From NCBI GenBank assembly GCA_004194705.1, contig SADC01000098.1:186001-250000 (forward strand): a stretch of DNA of 64,000 bases. Direction: 5' to 3'. This document shows positions 22,021 through 31,839 of the stretch, piece after piece. A program made the translations under genes and the position numbers. The notes beneath the pieces were generated by a model. The model was not told the DNA's origin, ran no database searches, and was given only the letters and a program-made list of their open reading frames with translations. Numbering within the stretch: position 1 is the stretch's first letter; each line of letters starts with the position of its first letter. The DNA comes from Ditylenchus dipsaci. Taxonomy: Eukaryota; Nematoda; Chromadorea; Rhabditida; Anguinidae.

Positions 22021-23990
22021 TTAATAACAAGGATTATCAGAGGTGTGTAAAATCACTGTAATAACTATAGCCATCTCCGCATGGTGAACCCTAATTACCA
22101 TACCAGTGTGTTCCAGAATTCATTCCCGGGTAGTGTTTTTGACCATTCGGAAGGCTTCCAATAATTCAAAAACTACACTGGATGAATTTTGAAAGACTTG
22201 GGATGAATAGATGAGATATATGAAGATAGACTAGGGTTGGAGGACGCCCGTGCCGGTGTCCCGTTCCTGCGTAACTTTTCATTATTTTCCTATTTATTTA
22301 CGGGCTGTTCCGTCCCATCATGGAGGATTGAAGGGTATCTCGCATTCCGGTCTTGGAATATTTTTTGCAAACCCGGAATAAGCCATCTTCCATCCCTAAA
22401 TAGTTATGAAATTAACAGGTGTTCCAAAAAATCCCCGGACAAACTTTAAGGCTTATGTAAGCCGTAAAACTTTACGAATAACAGATACCAGAAGCAACAT
22501 GTTTGTTGCGCTGTTTATAGATTTGGAATGCCATATACGATTTTTTCTCTGTTCGACAAAAGCTAAAAAAACCACGACAAATAACAACCTTACAATAAAT
22601 AATTTAAGATTTTGAGAAGCTGACAAGCATTTTTATCACTTTAACCGGTCAATACTATTCTTGCTTTTCCCTGTGGTCATAACTCAGTACATAATTTTTT
22701 CTGGTAATCTAGTCTTTTATAACCACAATTGATGTTCATACAAATACATTGATAAGGAAACCTCAAATAGTGTCATTGAGCTGATGTAAATAGTTACATG
22801 GCATATAGTACCTCTCCGAAAATCTTTATTAGACTTGGACACCGAATTTATCCCTAGGCTGTTTCAGAGGACATAAAATAAATTTGAAGTATATATTTGC
22901 AATCGGTTTTTAAAAATTCACCTCGAAAATGGGTCAGCCGTGGGGGGGCCAAGTAAAGTCTAGCCTTATAAACTATGTTGAAATAAATTAGTGTACTCCA
23001 ATGATTTCGAATTTTATTTTTAATGTCTTCTTGCGGCATTCTTGATTTCCGGGAAGACATGATGGAGAAAATAGTGTTCGGTGTCAACTTAACACGGTCG
23101 TTGTAAACAAGCCGGAGTTAGTGAGAAAAGTGTTATCAGCACCTTTCACTTCAACAGTTACTCCATTTACAATTCAGATTATTCTCAATTGTAGTGTAAT
23201 ACGCTGGTATGCCCTTTAAATGGTAATTTAGCGAAATTACCAGAAAATTAACAATTAAAAAACCTCAATATATTACAATGTAAGCCTCTGATTAAAACTC
23301 ATCTTTAAAAAAACCACAACTTTTTCTTACTTCAGATAGTTTTAGAAGTGGCTGCAGATACTTACTGAACACTAGTGTTCGTAATATTTCAGTTTGTTAA
23401 CCAAAAAGTAAAAAAGTACTATTTGCAGAACACCATTCCACCCTTATTCTAACCAAAAACAGTTCGTTTTTAAGGACTTTTTGAAATAAAAATCAGGGAA
23501 TTTGCAAATTTAGGGGCAAAATATTCGACATTATACAAAATTTCGACACCACCCATTTCAGAAATTCACTGGACACAAATTTCCCTCGTTTTCCGCCATA
23601 AAATTTACCCATTTTAGAGGTTCTTTTGCATAAAAAACAGAAGATCTTGAAACTTATGGAACAAAAATTCGAAATTATACTAAATTTCGAACAAATTATT
23701 TGAAAAAAGTCGGGACACCCGGCACCTATATTCGAATTCAATTAAATTTTCAATTTGTAGCTACTATTCGCACAACGTTTCGCTAAAAAAACGTGTGATT
23801 CTGCATTGTAAGTTTTCACATGAAATGACTCGAAGTCCGGCATTTTTCGACATTTCAGTGAAAATTATTATTTTATAAAGTTTTCCGGACACAAGGCAAA
23901 AAGCAGTTGAAAAAGCGTATTTGAAACTCAATGTTTTCATCGAAAAAAAAAGAGTGATATCATATGGTCCAACACGATTTTCAGTTTTTC
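22021..23990. other. No gene recognised
   Basis: One half of a TTAA-type element is visible near 23198-23226 (ACGCTGGTATGCCCTTTAAA). Otherwise there is AT-rich sequence with short frames and no family motifs. Confidence 0.3.
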
Positions 23991-23994
23991 GATT

Positions 23995-24489
23995 TTAAAT
24001 TGACTTTGATATCATCCTTTTTTTCTGAAACTTTAAATTATTATTTCTAGTACGTTTTAAGGTCTTTATAGTATAATTTTTATTATTTAGTTTAACACTT
24101 TTCACTTTTTCACTTTTGTAGCAAAACGGAAAATCGTTGTGAAGTTCTTGAATTTCCGTACTATTTTCGAAATCGACCTCAAAAATTAAACATTTTCTGT
24201 TTTTATTTAATCTTTCAACATATTTTTTAACTTGGTCGACTGTCATATTTTGGTCGACATTTTCTTTAAGTTTAATTTCGTTATTTTTGTTAATTTTGAA
24301 TCATTTCCCAACCATATAAGTTATTAGCATCTAAATACACTAAATATTGACTTTCTTTATGAGAGTCAAAATTTTTCATATATTCATTATTTGCGGTCGA
24401 AAATATTTTGATAAAGTTAACCATTCCACCTTGAATAGCTTTTACGATAAATAGGTACACATCATAGTTAATCAAAGGTGCCGGTTTAT
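23995..24489 (-). pseudogene. Protein-primed DNA polymerase B fragment (Maverick/Polinton or adintovirus type)
   Basis: These polymerases copy linear double-stranded genomes of large self-synthesising transposons and related viruses. The minus strand from about 24489 reads YLVYLDANNLYGWEM, the Dx2SLYP-like A motif typical of this group (ANNLYGW). After a one-base break near 24290 it continues FEVDFENSTEIQELHNDFPF, the block that normally follows. A stop is reached near 23995. Only about 160 residues remain. No integrase, packaging ATPase, capsid gene or long terminal repeat is nearby, so this is an orphan relic. Its upstream edge coincides with a TCGAGGTTTGACTGTA MITE end (24489-24507), suggesting it was cut there. 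Confidence 0.7.
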
Positions 24490-24524
24490 CGAGGTTTGAC
24501 TGTATTATATAGACGTTTTTCACA

Positions 24525-25720
24525 AAACAAAAAAACTATAATGATTATCAAGTGCACGTTTGATATGTGAAATCAATTTTTTAAATGCCCACAACATACC
24601 AAACAAAAGTCTTTATCGATTTTGATTTTTGAAAAAATTCAAAAACTAGATTTCTTAATTACATTTTGTAAGATTATCAAAAATAAGAAAATTCTTTGCA
24701 TTTTTTTAAATTAATCAAGAAAGGCCATTTTTTCAAATACGGAAAATTGATTGTTTGAAATTAAATTTTCATTTTCGAGAGAGGAATTTATAAAAGTTAA
24801 TGAGCAGTTTTTTGGTCATATTCCACGATGAGGGTAGGTGTTTTGACAGGGCTAAACTTTTTTCGTGGCCGAAAATCTCTTCTTTGTGGCCGTTTTCTCA
24901 CTCTTCGGTGATATGCGACCGAAAAAAACGAAACCGGCCACAAAAAAACAGTTTTTAGGCCACGAAAAAAAAATTTCCCGTTTTTACCTTGGCCGCCCTG
25001 GTTTTTTTTATTGTGATTTTTAGTATGGCCAGAGGAAGGCCATTGTATGTAATTATTGACATAAACATGTGTCTAAAATATGTTTGAGTCCATCTTAACA
25101 TACGCTGGCCTATCTTTGACACGCCATTGTAGAATAGAGTCCAGTTTTCTAAGCAAATCGGCTGCCCTAAGCACGAATTAATGATGTTTTCAATTTCATA
25201 CCCAATGACTTATCTATTAGGGTTATCTATCGGGTTTTTCACTTATTTAAAAATAGTGTTTAAACGACTGTAAGTAATTTTCATATGCTTAAAATGATAA
25301 AAAAAGTTTTTTTTTCGGAATCGGACGGCAACGGTGTTATCTTGCCGGACTTCACTCTCCGTACACGATAGCAACAAAAAATGTGGTCGATCGTCCGCAC
25401 AGCGAGAAAGTGAAAATTAACAAACTATAGAACATTGCTAAGAGATTTCATGGGATGCAGAATTCGACTAGATTGGCCTCCTGTTGTATAACACGCGAAA
25501 AATTTCTTAAATCAATTTTTTACTTTAAATCTAGACAGGTCTTATAATTATCTTAAAAATCAGGCGTTAAGCAAGCTGTTATTGCTCTTGAAAAATACTT
25601 GGTTCTTAGTCTCAGAATTTTCGGTGCTGCTTACGTTCTTTGCACATGGATTTATAATTTTTGCTCTTGCTGAATTTTGTTCAAAATATTAAAAATGGAA
25701 CCTAGCTTTGAAATTGACTA
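24525..25720. repeat. AT-rich stretch containing a GTGGCC/GGCCAC foldback
   Basis: Between about 24850 and 25000, TCGTGGCCGAAAATC, TTGTGGCCGTTTTC, CCGGCCACAAAA and TAGGCCACGAAA form an inverted set, a repeat type common in Caenorhabditis genomes. Nothing else in the stretch is recognisable. Confidence 0.5.
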
Positions 25721-25722
25721 GG

Positions 25723-25822
25723 GGCCTCCATAAACCGACACCCCGATAAATCGACACCCTCGATAAACCGACACCCCACGGCCGGTCCCCAGGGTTGTCG
25801 GTTTATCGAGGGTTGACTGTAA
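25723..25822. mobile_element. Short CTCGATAAACCGACACC MITE (copy 2)
   Basis: CTCGATAAACCGACACCC occurs on the left and its complement GGTTTATCGAGGGTTGACTG on the right, ending at a TA. CGATAAACCGACACCCC is repeated two to three times within 100 bp. The left terminal CAGTC is lost. Confidence 0.65.
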
Positions 25823-25829
25823 TAAAAAA

Positions 25830-26470
25830 ATCGGAGAACAGTTTTTTTAGTGCCGGAAGATTTTAAGTTGAAATTCAAAAAAGTACACCATTTTGACTAT
25901 CTAAAATTTTGCTAAATACGAGAATATATTTATCAAGAATATGTTCGATTTTTAAAGGCCGAGCATATTCACTGATGTGCTCTAGCATATGATCGAAAAT
26001 ATGCTCGAGCATATGCTCGTTTCAATACCCTAGTTTTGAGCATATAAAAATTACTTAGAAAATATTTGAACATGATTTGAAAATCAGTTAAAAATGCGTT
26101 TTCATTAGTTTTCATATCCTTTGAAAATTTCGATTCGAATTCATTCCACATTTGTTTTGATGTTCGTTCATGAAAACACTGAGTTAATGTTGATGATTTT
26201 TTAGATAGCTTGGAAAAGCATTTGCTAAGCAGGTCCTTATAGCATTTTTTGCAACATTCTCAGTCAAAAAAGCTTTCCACGAAGCGATCAGCATATCTAA
26301 CGCATTTGATCAGAAAGTTTAAATTAAAAATAGTTCTATTGCTGTTCAAGTTTTATCTCTGAAGTTGCTTCAGAAAATGACCAGTGACTGAATCTCTATC
26401 TGACAAGCTGGACTATTCACATAAATCTGGAGACACATTTATCAATAATATAGTCTATTATAAATCACAA
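25830..26470. other. No gene recognised
   Basis: 25950-26030 has repeated GAGCATATGCTC-like words. The rest is AT-rich with no supported feature. Confidence 0.3.
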
Positions 26471-26474
26471 AAAT

Positions 26475-26935
26475 ATTTTTATCCACTCACTTTGGAAGTC
26501 CAAAGCAATCTGACCAGGGTTTCATCGTCAGTGGTGTCCAGAGGCACTTCACTTTCAAGTTGAGGAGTAAACCTAAAGAATGGTGCGCTGAGGAAGGCAC
26601 CAAGCTTCTGCCCTCTCCACCTCTTGACCGTCAGAACAGGCCACTTGCTCAACCAATATGGTCTTTAAGTTCTGTGGAGATTTGATGTTTTTGGCAAGCT
26701 CTAGTAAACTTTCATGTCAAAGTTGGTGGGTAAGCTGACATCCAGGTCAGTCATGGCGTTTACTGGGAGTTTGCCAGTGCCTAAAGACACCAAAAAAAGC
26801 TATTTGCTTAGGCTGTTGACCTGATTCAGCTAGTGAAGCTTCATTGCACTGTTGGACATCCGCTAGCAGGTCCACTGAAGGATTATTGACCTGAAGAAGG
26901 TTTCATAGTTAGAACTCATATTTTTTGCCAATTAC
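26475..26935 (-). pseudogene. Unidentified multi-exon gene remnant
   Basis: I do not recognise the protein with confidence. On the minus strand an exon behind CTTCTTCAG (near 26895) reads VNNPSVDLLADVQQCNEASL. A 41-base intron ends TCTTTAG. Then LPVNAMTDLDVSLPTNFDMK follows and the frame slips into LLELAKNIKSPQNLKTILVE. A further slip gives RWRGQKLGAFLSAPFFRFTP, then VPLDTTDDETLVRLLWTSK to a donor-like GTGAG near 26487. The continuity across three frames, with short-intron signals, argues for a real gene. The LGAFLS segment recalls the core of Ufd2/UBE4 ubiquitin ligases, a weak suggestion only. It is cut upstream by the repeat at 26938. Confidence 0.45.
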
Positions 26936-26937
26936 CC

Positions 26938-27105
26938 GTTGTGCGCAAAACAGATAAAATTATCTGAACCGATAAATTTATCTGTCAGATAAAAAATCAA
27001 AATTTTTTTGTCTCACAGATAAAATTTATCTGTCAGATAAATTTTATCTGTCAGATAAAATTTTATCTGACAGATAAAATTTTATCTGACAGATAAAACG
27101 GCTGT
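26938..27105. repeat. GTGCGCAAAACAGATAA repeat (copy 2)
   Basis: Same layout as 19546-19705: GTGCGCAAAACAGATAA, ATTATCTGAACCGATAAATT, then TTTTATCTGACAGATAAAAT units repeated about five times. It abuts the gene remnant on its left and the foldback at 27112 on its right. Confidence 0.75.
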
Positions 27106-27111
27106 ACCCCG

Positions 27112-27330
27112 AAATTTAAGCGGCGATTTGCTAAGTGGTCGATTTGCTAAGCGGTCGTTTTGCTAAGAAAAAGAATTTAAGCGCGAATTTGCTAAGAATT
27201 CACAATTTAAGCGCCAATTTGCTAAATGGTCGTTTTGCTAAGATTTTTTTTGCTAAGTAGTTGTTTTGATAAAGATCTTGTTTGTTAAGCTACATCTTCT
27301 TCGGTTCGGCTTAATTTCGGGGTACACACC
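27112..27330. repeat. GTACCCCGAAATTTAAGC foldback
   Basis: GTACCCCGAAATTTAAGC at the left and GCTTAATTTCGGGGTAC at the right are inverted ends. Between them TTTGCTAAGYGGTCG is repeated six or more times. The left end begins GGCTGTACC, but no target duplication was found. Confidence 0.7.
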
Positions 27331-27881
27331 TAAAAACCCAAACGATTCAATCCAAAATAATGCTTAAGTGCTTAGACTTTTTTGTCCTGAAAAGATGTGA
27401 TCAGTGAGTTATTATGTTGATTTCGTTTAAGCTCAAATTGTTTTACCCCGCCAAATTATTTTTTTTACCCGCCAAATTTGAATTTTGAGCAAAATACTTG
27501 TTTACCCCGCCAAATTACTGATTTACCCCGCCAACTTATTGATTTACCCCGCTAAATTATTCATTTTACCCCGTCAAATTTTCACTTTACTTGGGGATGT
27601 TTGTATTCTGCCTATGTTGATTTTCATCTTAAGTAATAGCTTCAGATGAAAAAGGACCTGCTGCTTCTTGGAATGAGGAAAAGATTTGCCAAAACAAAGA
27701 GGAAATAAATAGAAAGTTAGCCAAGAATACTTGATTTGTCTCATTAGGTGAAACCACCATTTTTCGATATCTTCATATCAAGTACCAGTAAAGTCTCAAG
27801 TTGTTATAAATCGACCCTGCTTCAATACGTAAAAACGGAAAGAGATAAAACCATGACAAGAATACTTTATTAGCAAAAAAC

Positions 27882-28880
27882 TCAACAAAGCAAACAGTTG
27901 ACATCAAATTCAAGCAAAATGATATGTACTGTATAAATGATAACTAAATTCGCTCCAAAGCTTGACCAACTTTCTTTTTTCTCCCTTTCTTCATTCGTGG
28001 CTCTAGTGATCAGCTTTTCAGTTTCATAAGCAGCAAGGAGTGAAGCCATAGCAAGTTCTGCCACATCATTTTTGATCTCTTCACAGGCTTCTTGGTATAT
28101 TCTAGCCTTCGGCAAATCCTTGTTCAGATCCACCGTCACGTGAGCCTAGCACATACCTCGCTTTGCACTTGGAAACACTTGATGGCAAGCTAAAAAATAC
28201 CTTTAAATTTTATCTTCTAACTATTGACCTGTTTACCAGCAGTGATTTGTGTTGCCCCATCAGCGACAAGTAGCTCTGGTTTGAAGTTGCCTGCTCGAGA
28301 AATAGCCTCTAGAAGCCTTTGTAACTCCAAGTGTCCAGGTCCTCCAGTTGCCTGCTTGAGAAATAGCCTCTAGAAAGCCCTTGTAACTCCAAGTGTCCTC
28401 ATGCGAAGAAATTGCAGCATAACTTGGAAAGAAAGTTTTTCTGCATCAGAGAAGCCAGCAGCCTAGGAAGTTATGTGAAATTCTATTGATTTCCAACGTT
28501 ACAAATACTCACTAGCAGAGGATAGTTGAGAGTCATAAGCTTGAACGTTCCGTCAACTTGAACACCCTGCGAGTATGCTTGGCGATTTTGATGATTCTTT
28601 GAGTAGATCACCAGATAGAACTGCTCAGTAAGCCTATCCACACGTTCTCACGCAGATTGATAGACCGGTAATTGTAGGCGACAGCAAAAGAGTTGTTCTC
28701 ATCCACTAAACCGAATTTATTCACAGTAGTAGCACAAACAATATTACAGAAGTAAAAGCTACCGGGTATTACTGTTTGTTCGAAGTACTATTTCACGTCT
28801 TCAAGCGTCAGAGTGCTTGTAGATCCTTGCTTTCCGCATAAAGTAGACTTCTGGTTTGCACTTGCTTCAACGATGGGATT
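27882..28880 (-). pseudogene. MULE transposase of element B
   Basis: MULE transposases cut and join DNA, leaving 8-10-bp duplications. Reading leftwards, segments in order are YQLVIYSKNHQNRQ-like then GVQVDGTFKLMTLNYP, containing DGTFK, the hallmark first catalytic Asp (near 28550). Then comes a HEDTWSYKGFLEAI block, then FKPELLVADGATQITAG. After an intron ending TTTTTTAG the text reads VFPSAKRGMC-stop-AHVTVDLNK, where the stop TAG stands at the usual Trp. Helical sequence (EIKNDVAELAMASLL) runs to a stop at 27882. AATAAA lies at 27866-27871. A 61-base tandem duplication (28286-28346, 28347-28407) and several frame breaks show it is dead. The N-terminal zinc finger was not found. Confidence 0.8.
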
Positions 28881-29061
28881 ACCAGACCTTTAAGTTCGGC
28901 ATCATCCTAAACTTTTTTGTTCGTTATGTTGTCTTTCTTGAGCTGAATCATAGCACCAGATTGAGTTTTGGGCCAACCATAAATCAATTTTTTCTTCGTT
29001 TCGGCAAACTTTTTCCTTATTCCAAGAAGCAGCAGGTCCTCTTTTTATCTGAAGCTAGTAC

Positions 29062-29261
29062 TTAAAGGGCCATTGCCGTCCCCGACAACGAGAATTTCAA
29101 ATGTTTGAATTCGCGCGGACAGTTCTCTTTCGTCTCGCACTGTACTCTTTTGACTTGCTTCGAATGACTCAAAAGAGTAAAATGAAAGACGAAAGAGAAC
29201 TGTCCCGCGCCAATTCAAACACTTGAAATTCTCGGTGTCAGGGACGGCAATGCCCCTTTAA
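29062..29261. mobile_element. TTAA palindromic element inside MULE B
   Basis: TTAA at both edges, then AAGGGCCATTGCCGTCCC and its complement. The arms pair almost along their full length (GACAGTTCTCTTTCGTCT / AGACGAAAGAGAACTGTCCC). TTAA targets and near-total palindromy fit a piggyBac-type MITE, like the palindromic TTAA families known from worms. Confidence 0.8.
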
Positions 29262-29544
29262 AGATGAAAATCAACATAGGCAGAATACAAACATCCGTAA
29301 GTAAAGTAAAAATTTGACGGGTCAAATGAATAATTTAGCGGGGTAAATGAATAATTTGGCGGGGTAAATCAGTAATTTGCGGGGTAAACAAGTATTTTGC
29401 TCAAAATTCAATTTTGGCTGGGTAAAAAAATAATTTGGCGGGTAAATCAGTAATTTGGCGGGGTAAATTAGTTACAGCCTTTTGTTTATAGATACAAGAA
29501 AATGATAGACGTAAGGGTCTTGTTGGGTGAACTTGCATTGACTG

Positions 29545-29985
29545 ATTGTTTTTGTTTAGGTGACGGTCATGAGTTATGACGACTGCTAAAAAGAGAATGA
29601 CGGAACTAAGCTACTCCCATTTCTGCTCGTCAACAAGAAGTTGCCAGTGCCGAAGATCGCAGAAGACTTCAAGAACAAGTTCGAATCAGTCTGAATGGAC
29701 GACAGAACAACAAAAAGGGGATTTCCTGCGAGAAGTTGTCGAAAGAGGCAAAATATGGCTATTAATCTGGGTCGCGTTTGCATCGAAGAAGGTAAGATCA
29801 GTTCCGAACATGTTAATCAGAATAAAAATTTGTTGCTTTATTCTTTAATCTGGGTTGTTTTTGCTGAATAAAATATTTATCAGGAAATGAGCGTCTATTA
29901 GAGAGTGGTCGTTTATTTTTTAACCCCCTGGATAGATGGTCATTCATTAGAAAATGGACGTTAATTAGAGAGTGGTCTTATTTTT
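29545..29985 (+). pseudogene. Second pogo-like transposase relic with right-end repeats
   Basis: On the plus strand DGTKLLPFLLVNKKLPVPK, a typical middle of the pogo DDE domain, leads across a frame break to DFLREVVERGKIWLLIWVAF and ASKK at about 29795. This parallels the DYLRKIIGG ... LLVWDAFASHK segment of the element at 18214, with the catalytic WDAF changed to WVAF. At 29885-29985 come GCGTCTATTAGAGAGTGG and TTTATTTTTTAACCCCC, the CCGTAT-family subterminal pattern with a different word (GGTCGTT). Left end and N-terminus are missing, probably displaced by MULE B. Confidence 0.65.
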
Positions 29986-30289
29986 TTCAAAAAAAACAGA
30001 TTTCTGACTAAAAACATTTTTTCGCTGCACCAACCCCTGATTTCCTTGTGCGCATTAGATAGCTTGCACACTATTTAATATTCAAGGACAACAACTTCGA
30101 AAATTGAAGTACGCAAAAAGTGACCCATAATTGAGTTTTTATACCCGAGCATACTCAAATTTCCTGAGTATGAATACTGTCACAAAGAAAAAAAATTTTT
30201 GGTGGACATTGTCTAAGGCAAGTTTATGCTTGTTTTGAAGCTTATGAGTTGTAGTTTTGATCCAGCGAAAAAAACTTTTATTAATAAAA

Positions 30290-30420
30290 TACTGGTATTA
30301 ATACCGATATCAATACCGGTTTTAATACTGGTATTAATACCAATATCAATACCGGTATTAATACTGGTATTAATACCAATATCAATACCGGTATTAATAC
30401 TGGTATTAATTAATACCATT
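30290..30420. repeat. TAATACYGGTATTAATACC microsatellite
   Basis: Units of about 18 bases, TATTAATACC(A/G)(A/G)TA, run in tandem. They are self-complementary, so frames on both strands give repetitive Ile-rich text with no coding meaning. Confidence 0.8.
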
Positions 30421-30848
30421 GGCCAACCCTAGTTAACATTTGAATTTCAAAAAACCTATCAAAATAAATTTCTTCTGATTTACTGATAAAATTTTGATTC
30501 TGGAGCTTATCTGTCAATTTTTATCGGCTTGCAATTGAATTGCAAAAGTATAAAACCGTGCGTAAACTTTGCTAGTTGTAATAACTTATGGATCAACCAA
30601 TACTTTCTCGCTTACCCCAAAAATAAACAAACACGGGTCTGACTTGCGCTTTCTGGAAAACCACCACCTCATGCCCCCCCCCACCCCTCCGAGGGGTGAG
30701 GTACGTTCGTCAGGTACGAAACTGACTTTCTAATAAACATGTTCAAAGTATGTGTTAAACAGAAATATAGTTTGTTTAACACCAGGTGAAAATATCTTGA
30801 TGTTCGATCTGTCATTTTATGATGGGTTTTCGAAGCCATGCTAGTAAT

Positions 30849-31838
30849 CAGTGTTGTTTTCTTTACAAATTTTTGTGTACGAAAAATTTTCATTTTTGTA
30901 AACATAAGAAAGCAAAAAATATTGTATTTTTGTTTTTGAACATTTATGAAAATTTAAATTCTCTCATTTTCATTTCTGTACACAAATGAAAATAAAAATA
31001 TCTCTGTTTACGTTTGTGTACACAAATTAAATGTGGAAAAAGTTTGTGTACGTTTTTGTACACAAATGAAAATCAAAAAATGTTTGTGTACGTTTGTGTA
31101 CACAAATCAAAATTTTACAATTTTTGTGTTCGTTTTTGTACACAAATAAAAAGTCAAAACGTTTCGTGTACGTTTGTGTACACAAGTGAAAAACCTGAAA
31201 ATTTTGTTTATGTTTGTGTACACAGATAAAAACTACTGTACACAGCACAAAACAACAATGTTTTATTGCATTAACAATGTGTACTATACTAATAAATTAC
31301 AAAAACATACTTTCTCGGGGATATTTTGCAAGATAACGAGTCATGTTGAAGCTCGATCTCATTTTTGGTATTTAAAGAACCGATAAGAACATAGAGGTTT
31401 TACATTCATGCACTTTTATGAGTTTTTACCAGTATTTTGCTTTTTATTGTGTTGCGTAGTTTTATTGTGTTGCGTACAATACTTTTTCCATGTGTACACA
31501 AACGTAAAGAAAATTTTCAGGGTTTTTATTTGTGTACATATAAACCTACACAAAATTTTTTGACTTTTCATTTGTGTACACAAACGTAAACAAAGATACT
31601 TTCATTTTCATTTGTCTACACAGTCGTACACAAAAATTGTGAAATTTTCATTTGTGTACACAAACGTACACAAACATTTCCTGATTTTCATTTGTAAACA
31701 GAAATGAAAATGAGAAAATTTAAATTTTATAAATGTTCAAAAACAAAAACTCGAATTCTTTTGTGTACATTTGTGTACAAAAATGTAACCGCAACACAAA
31801 ACATTTGAACGTTTACATGTGTACACAAAGTATCACTG
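30849..31838. mobile_element. Foldback element with GTGTACACAAA minisatellite arms
   Basis: Tandem units containing TTTGTGTACACAAATGAAAA fill 30930-31250, and their inverse fills 31465-31800. Outside them GAACATTTATGAAAATTTAA is mirrored too. The outermost words are CAGTGTTG at 30849 and the complement of CAGTGATA at 31838. No exact target duplication was found. The 200-base centre is non-coding. The architecture is the same as the minisatellite-ended MULEs, but the class is undetermined. Confidence 0.7.
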
Positions 31839-31839
31839 C

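Larger units (their letters stand above)
27430..29479 (-). mobile_element. MULE element B with ACCCCGCCAAATTA minisatellite ends
   Basis: The left end is AGCTCAAATTG and the right end AGTTACAGCC, i.e. GGCTGTAACT inverted. The flanks TTTCGTTTA (27421-27429) and TTTTGTTTA (29480-29488) differ at one of nine bases. Both ends are tandem TTTACCCCGCCAAATTA units (27440-27595; 29310-29470) followed by an inverted block ATGTTTGTATTCTGCCTATG. The interior encodes a minus-strand MULE transposase and carries a younger TTAA element at 29062. It appears to have landed inside or beside the pogo relic at 29545. Confidence 0.8.
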
